Source: Betaproteobacteria bacterium UBA5216 (GTDB taxonomy: Bacteria; Pseudomonadota; Gammaproteobacteria; Burkholderiales; SG8-41). Taken from it: a stretch of 64,000 nucleotides of DNA. This document shows positions 62,830-64,000 of this stretch, piece after piece (positions within the stretch are counted from its first letter, which is position 1; each line of letters starts with the position of its first letter). The DNA lies in NCBI GenBank assembly GCA_002412495.1, contig DHVE01000104.1, forward strand, positions 55,599-119,598, written 5' to 3'. The notes beneath the pieces were generated by a model. The model was given only the letters and a program-made list of their open reading frames with translations, did no database searches and had not been told where the DNA came from. A program made the translations under genes and the position numbers.

Positions 62830-62929
62830 CTGGCAGCGACTAGCAGAGCCTAGCAATACATCAATATAAGCCAGTGTATACACTGGCTTTTTTTGTATTT
62901 AATCTAGCAATGACTGGCAACGACTGGCA
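62830..62929. repeat. Two triplets of phased CTRGCA repeats beside guaA (putative integrase arm sites)
   Basis: CTGGCA at 62830 and CTAGCA at 62840 and 62850 are spaced exactly 10 bp; a second triplet, CTAGCA 62904, CTGGCA 62914 and CTGGCA 62924, repeats the 10-bp spacing. The triplets are 74 bp apart (about 7 helical turns) and flank the terminator hairpin. All six are on the same strand and start 9 bases after the guaA stop, as expected for binding sites of an integrase or excision factor. Confidence 0.7.
62869..62894 (+). terminator. Rho-independent terminator after guaA
   Basis: AGCCAGTGTA (62869-62878) pairs with TACACTGGCT (62879-62888) in a continuous palindrome, followed by seven T residues (62888-62894). 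Placed 48 bases after the guaA stop; it may belong to the inserted element instead of the original operon. Confidence 0.88.
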
Positions 62930-63020
62930 ATACCAAGCGCATTTTGGGGATGGTATTTTCATTGGTATCATCAATCGAAGAAGCTAGATTTTGACCAATA
63001 CCATTCATTGATGATGCAGG

Positions 63021-63125
63021 AAATCATGGTATCAAGATCGCCTAAGGCCAGTAATAGCAAGCCTTTCCGCGATTTTTCATGATTTCGAAAATCATGGTAT
63101 CAGGACTCGGTTCGATACCATGATT
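63021..63125. repeat. Three copies of AATCATGGTATC upstream of the integrase gene
   Basis: Direct copies of AAATCATGGTATCA at 63021-63034 and 63089-63102, plus an inverted copy GATACCATGATT at 63114-63125. Shorter TGGTAT matches occur at 62951, 62963 and (inverted) 62998. All lie in the 349-bp gap between guaA and the integrase start. They could be operators or recombinase/Xis sites controlling the integrase; no other gene is seen in this gap. Confidence 0.65.
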
Positions 63126-63170
63126 GCTTGGTTGGCGATATCTATCTTTATGTTAATAAAGGAGATATTA

Positions 63171-64000
63171 GTGCTTACCGATACCAAGCTAAGGCTTCTG
63201 AAACCTCAAGACAAAATCTATAAGGTTCCAGATCGAGAAGGCCTGTATGTGGCGGTCACAAAAACTGGTGTCGTCTCGTTTCGCTACAACTATTCAATCA
63301 ACGGCCGCCAAGAAACAGTCACGTTTGGTTGTTATGGGGTTGGCGGAATCACCCTGGCTGAGGCTAGGCAGCGCTTACATGAAGCTAAACGAATGATTGG
63401 GAATGGCAGATCCCCTGCTAGGGAAAAGGCCCGGACGAAGGAAAAGGATGCAGATGCCAAGTCGTTTCATGATTGGGCTCAAAAGTGGCTTCGGGGATAC
63501 GAGATGGCTGACTCAACTCGTGACATGCGCCAGGCTTGTTATGACCGTGAGCTCAAAGGACCATTTGGCAACAAGCTGCTTCATGAGATTACGCATGATG
63601 ATCTCAGGCATCTGACAGACAAGATTGTTGAACGAGGAGCTCCCGCAACGGCTGTCCATACCCGAGAAGTTGTTATGCAAATCTTTCGATGGGCAAATGA
63701 GCGCGGCCAAAAAATTGAGAATCCAGCGGACTTGGTTCGCCCTACGGCTATCGCTCGATTTGAACCTCGGGATCGAGCTCTCAGTCCAGAGGAAATCGGA
63801 CTGATGTATCGGTATATGGATCGAATTGGTACCTCACCCCAGTATCGGGCAGCTGCAAAACTCCTACTTTTGACTATGGTCCGAAAGTCAGAGCTTTCGA
63901 ACGCCAAATGGTCAGAGATCAATTTTACCGAAGCCCTTTGGACCATTCCTAAGGAGCGAATGAAGCGCCGTAATCCTCATATGGTGTTTCTCTCAAGGCA
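63171..64000 (+). CDS. P4-type tyrosine recombinase/integrase (3' end outside window)
   Basis: GTG 63171 with AAAGGAG at 63158-63164; the frame is open to the window edge (276 codons seen). N-terminal DUF4102-like arm-binding domain: LTDTKLRLLKPQDKIYKVPD, REGLYVAVTKTGVVSFRYNY and the GGITLAEARQRLHEAKRM segment. Next a core-binding SAM-like domain (SFHDWAQKWLRGYE to NPADLVRPT) and the start of the catalytic domain with the first active-site Arg in LLLTMVRKSELSNAKW; the H-x-x-R and Tyr would follow outside. Composition is clearly lower in GC than the chromosome. Orientation away from guaA is typical of islands inserted at its 3' end. Confidence 0.93.
   Translation, partial: MLTDTKLRLLKPQDKIYKVPDREGLYVAVTKTGVVSFRYNYSINGRQETVTFGCYGVGGITLAEARQRLHEAKRMIGNGRSPAREKARTKEKDADAKSFHDWAQKWLRGYEMADSTRDMRQACYDRELKGPFGNKLLHEITHDDLRHLTDKIVERGAPATAVHTREVVMQIFRWANERGQKIENPADLVRPTAIARFEPRDRALSPEEIGLMYRYMDRIGTSPQYRAAAKLLLLTMVRKSELSNAKWSEINFTEALWTIPKERMKRRNPHMVFLSR

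Overview
The window reads as a high-GC betaproteobacterial chromosome, most likely Burkholderiales. The evidence is a very large set of Bug/TctC-type solute receptors (16 in 64 kb), the conserved smpB / ratA-rnfH / guaB-guaA neighbourhood at the right end, and a strong Shine-Dalgarno before most starts. Genes are dense on both strands. I see no rRNA, tRNA, CRISPR array or complete insertion sequence, and no recognisable transcription factor gene.

Layout. (1) 0-8 kb: a signalling block with an HD-like protein, a CHASE2 nucleotide cyclase, a FecR-domain protein, an OmpA-like lipoprotein and a sensor HD-GYP c-di-GMP phosphodiesterase. It ends at 7.9-8.4 kb in a gene whose frame is interrupted by one TGA inside a U-G-S-C motif, followed by a SECIS-like hairpin: a UGSC-family selenoprotein. 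(2) 8.5-15 kb: a Tat-exported aldo/keto reductase, an NTT/MFS-type transporter with galU, and a three-gene ABC exporter (adaptor, permease, ATPase). (3) 15-56.9 kb: an accessory catabolic region. Orphan Bug receptors alternate with dehydrogenases, hydrolases and an aldolase: three SDRs without the catalytic Tyr, an Old Yellow Enzyme with an Fe-S cluster, two TcuA-like flavoproteins, an AtuA pair, a GMC/gluconate-dehydrogenase pair, CMD-fold proteins, an HpaI aldolase with a DUF1932-type dehydrogenase, and an active-site-altered AroQ homologue. No TctA/TctB membrane subunits are present. (4) 56.9-57.6 kb: one gene of lower GC and unknown function. (5) 57.7-62.8 kb: conserved core smpB, ratA, rnfH, a DUF4124 protein, guaB and guaA. 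(6) 62.8-64 kb: abrupt drop in GC, phased short repeats and a P4-type tyrosine recombinase running off the window. This looks like the left end of an island integrated at the guaA 3' end.

Functionally the middle section suggests an organism that scavenges many small carboxylates and processes each with a small locally encoded enzyme set. The left block couples cell-envelope sensing to cyclic nucleotides. The strongest unusual signals are the selenoprotein with its SECIS-like hairpin, the helically phased CTRGCA repeats beside guaA, and the repeated loss of canonical catalytic residues in several accessory enzymes.
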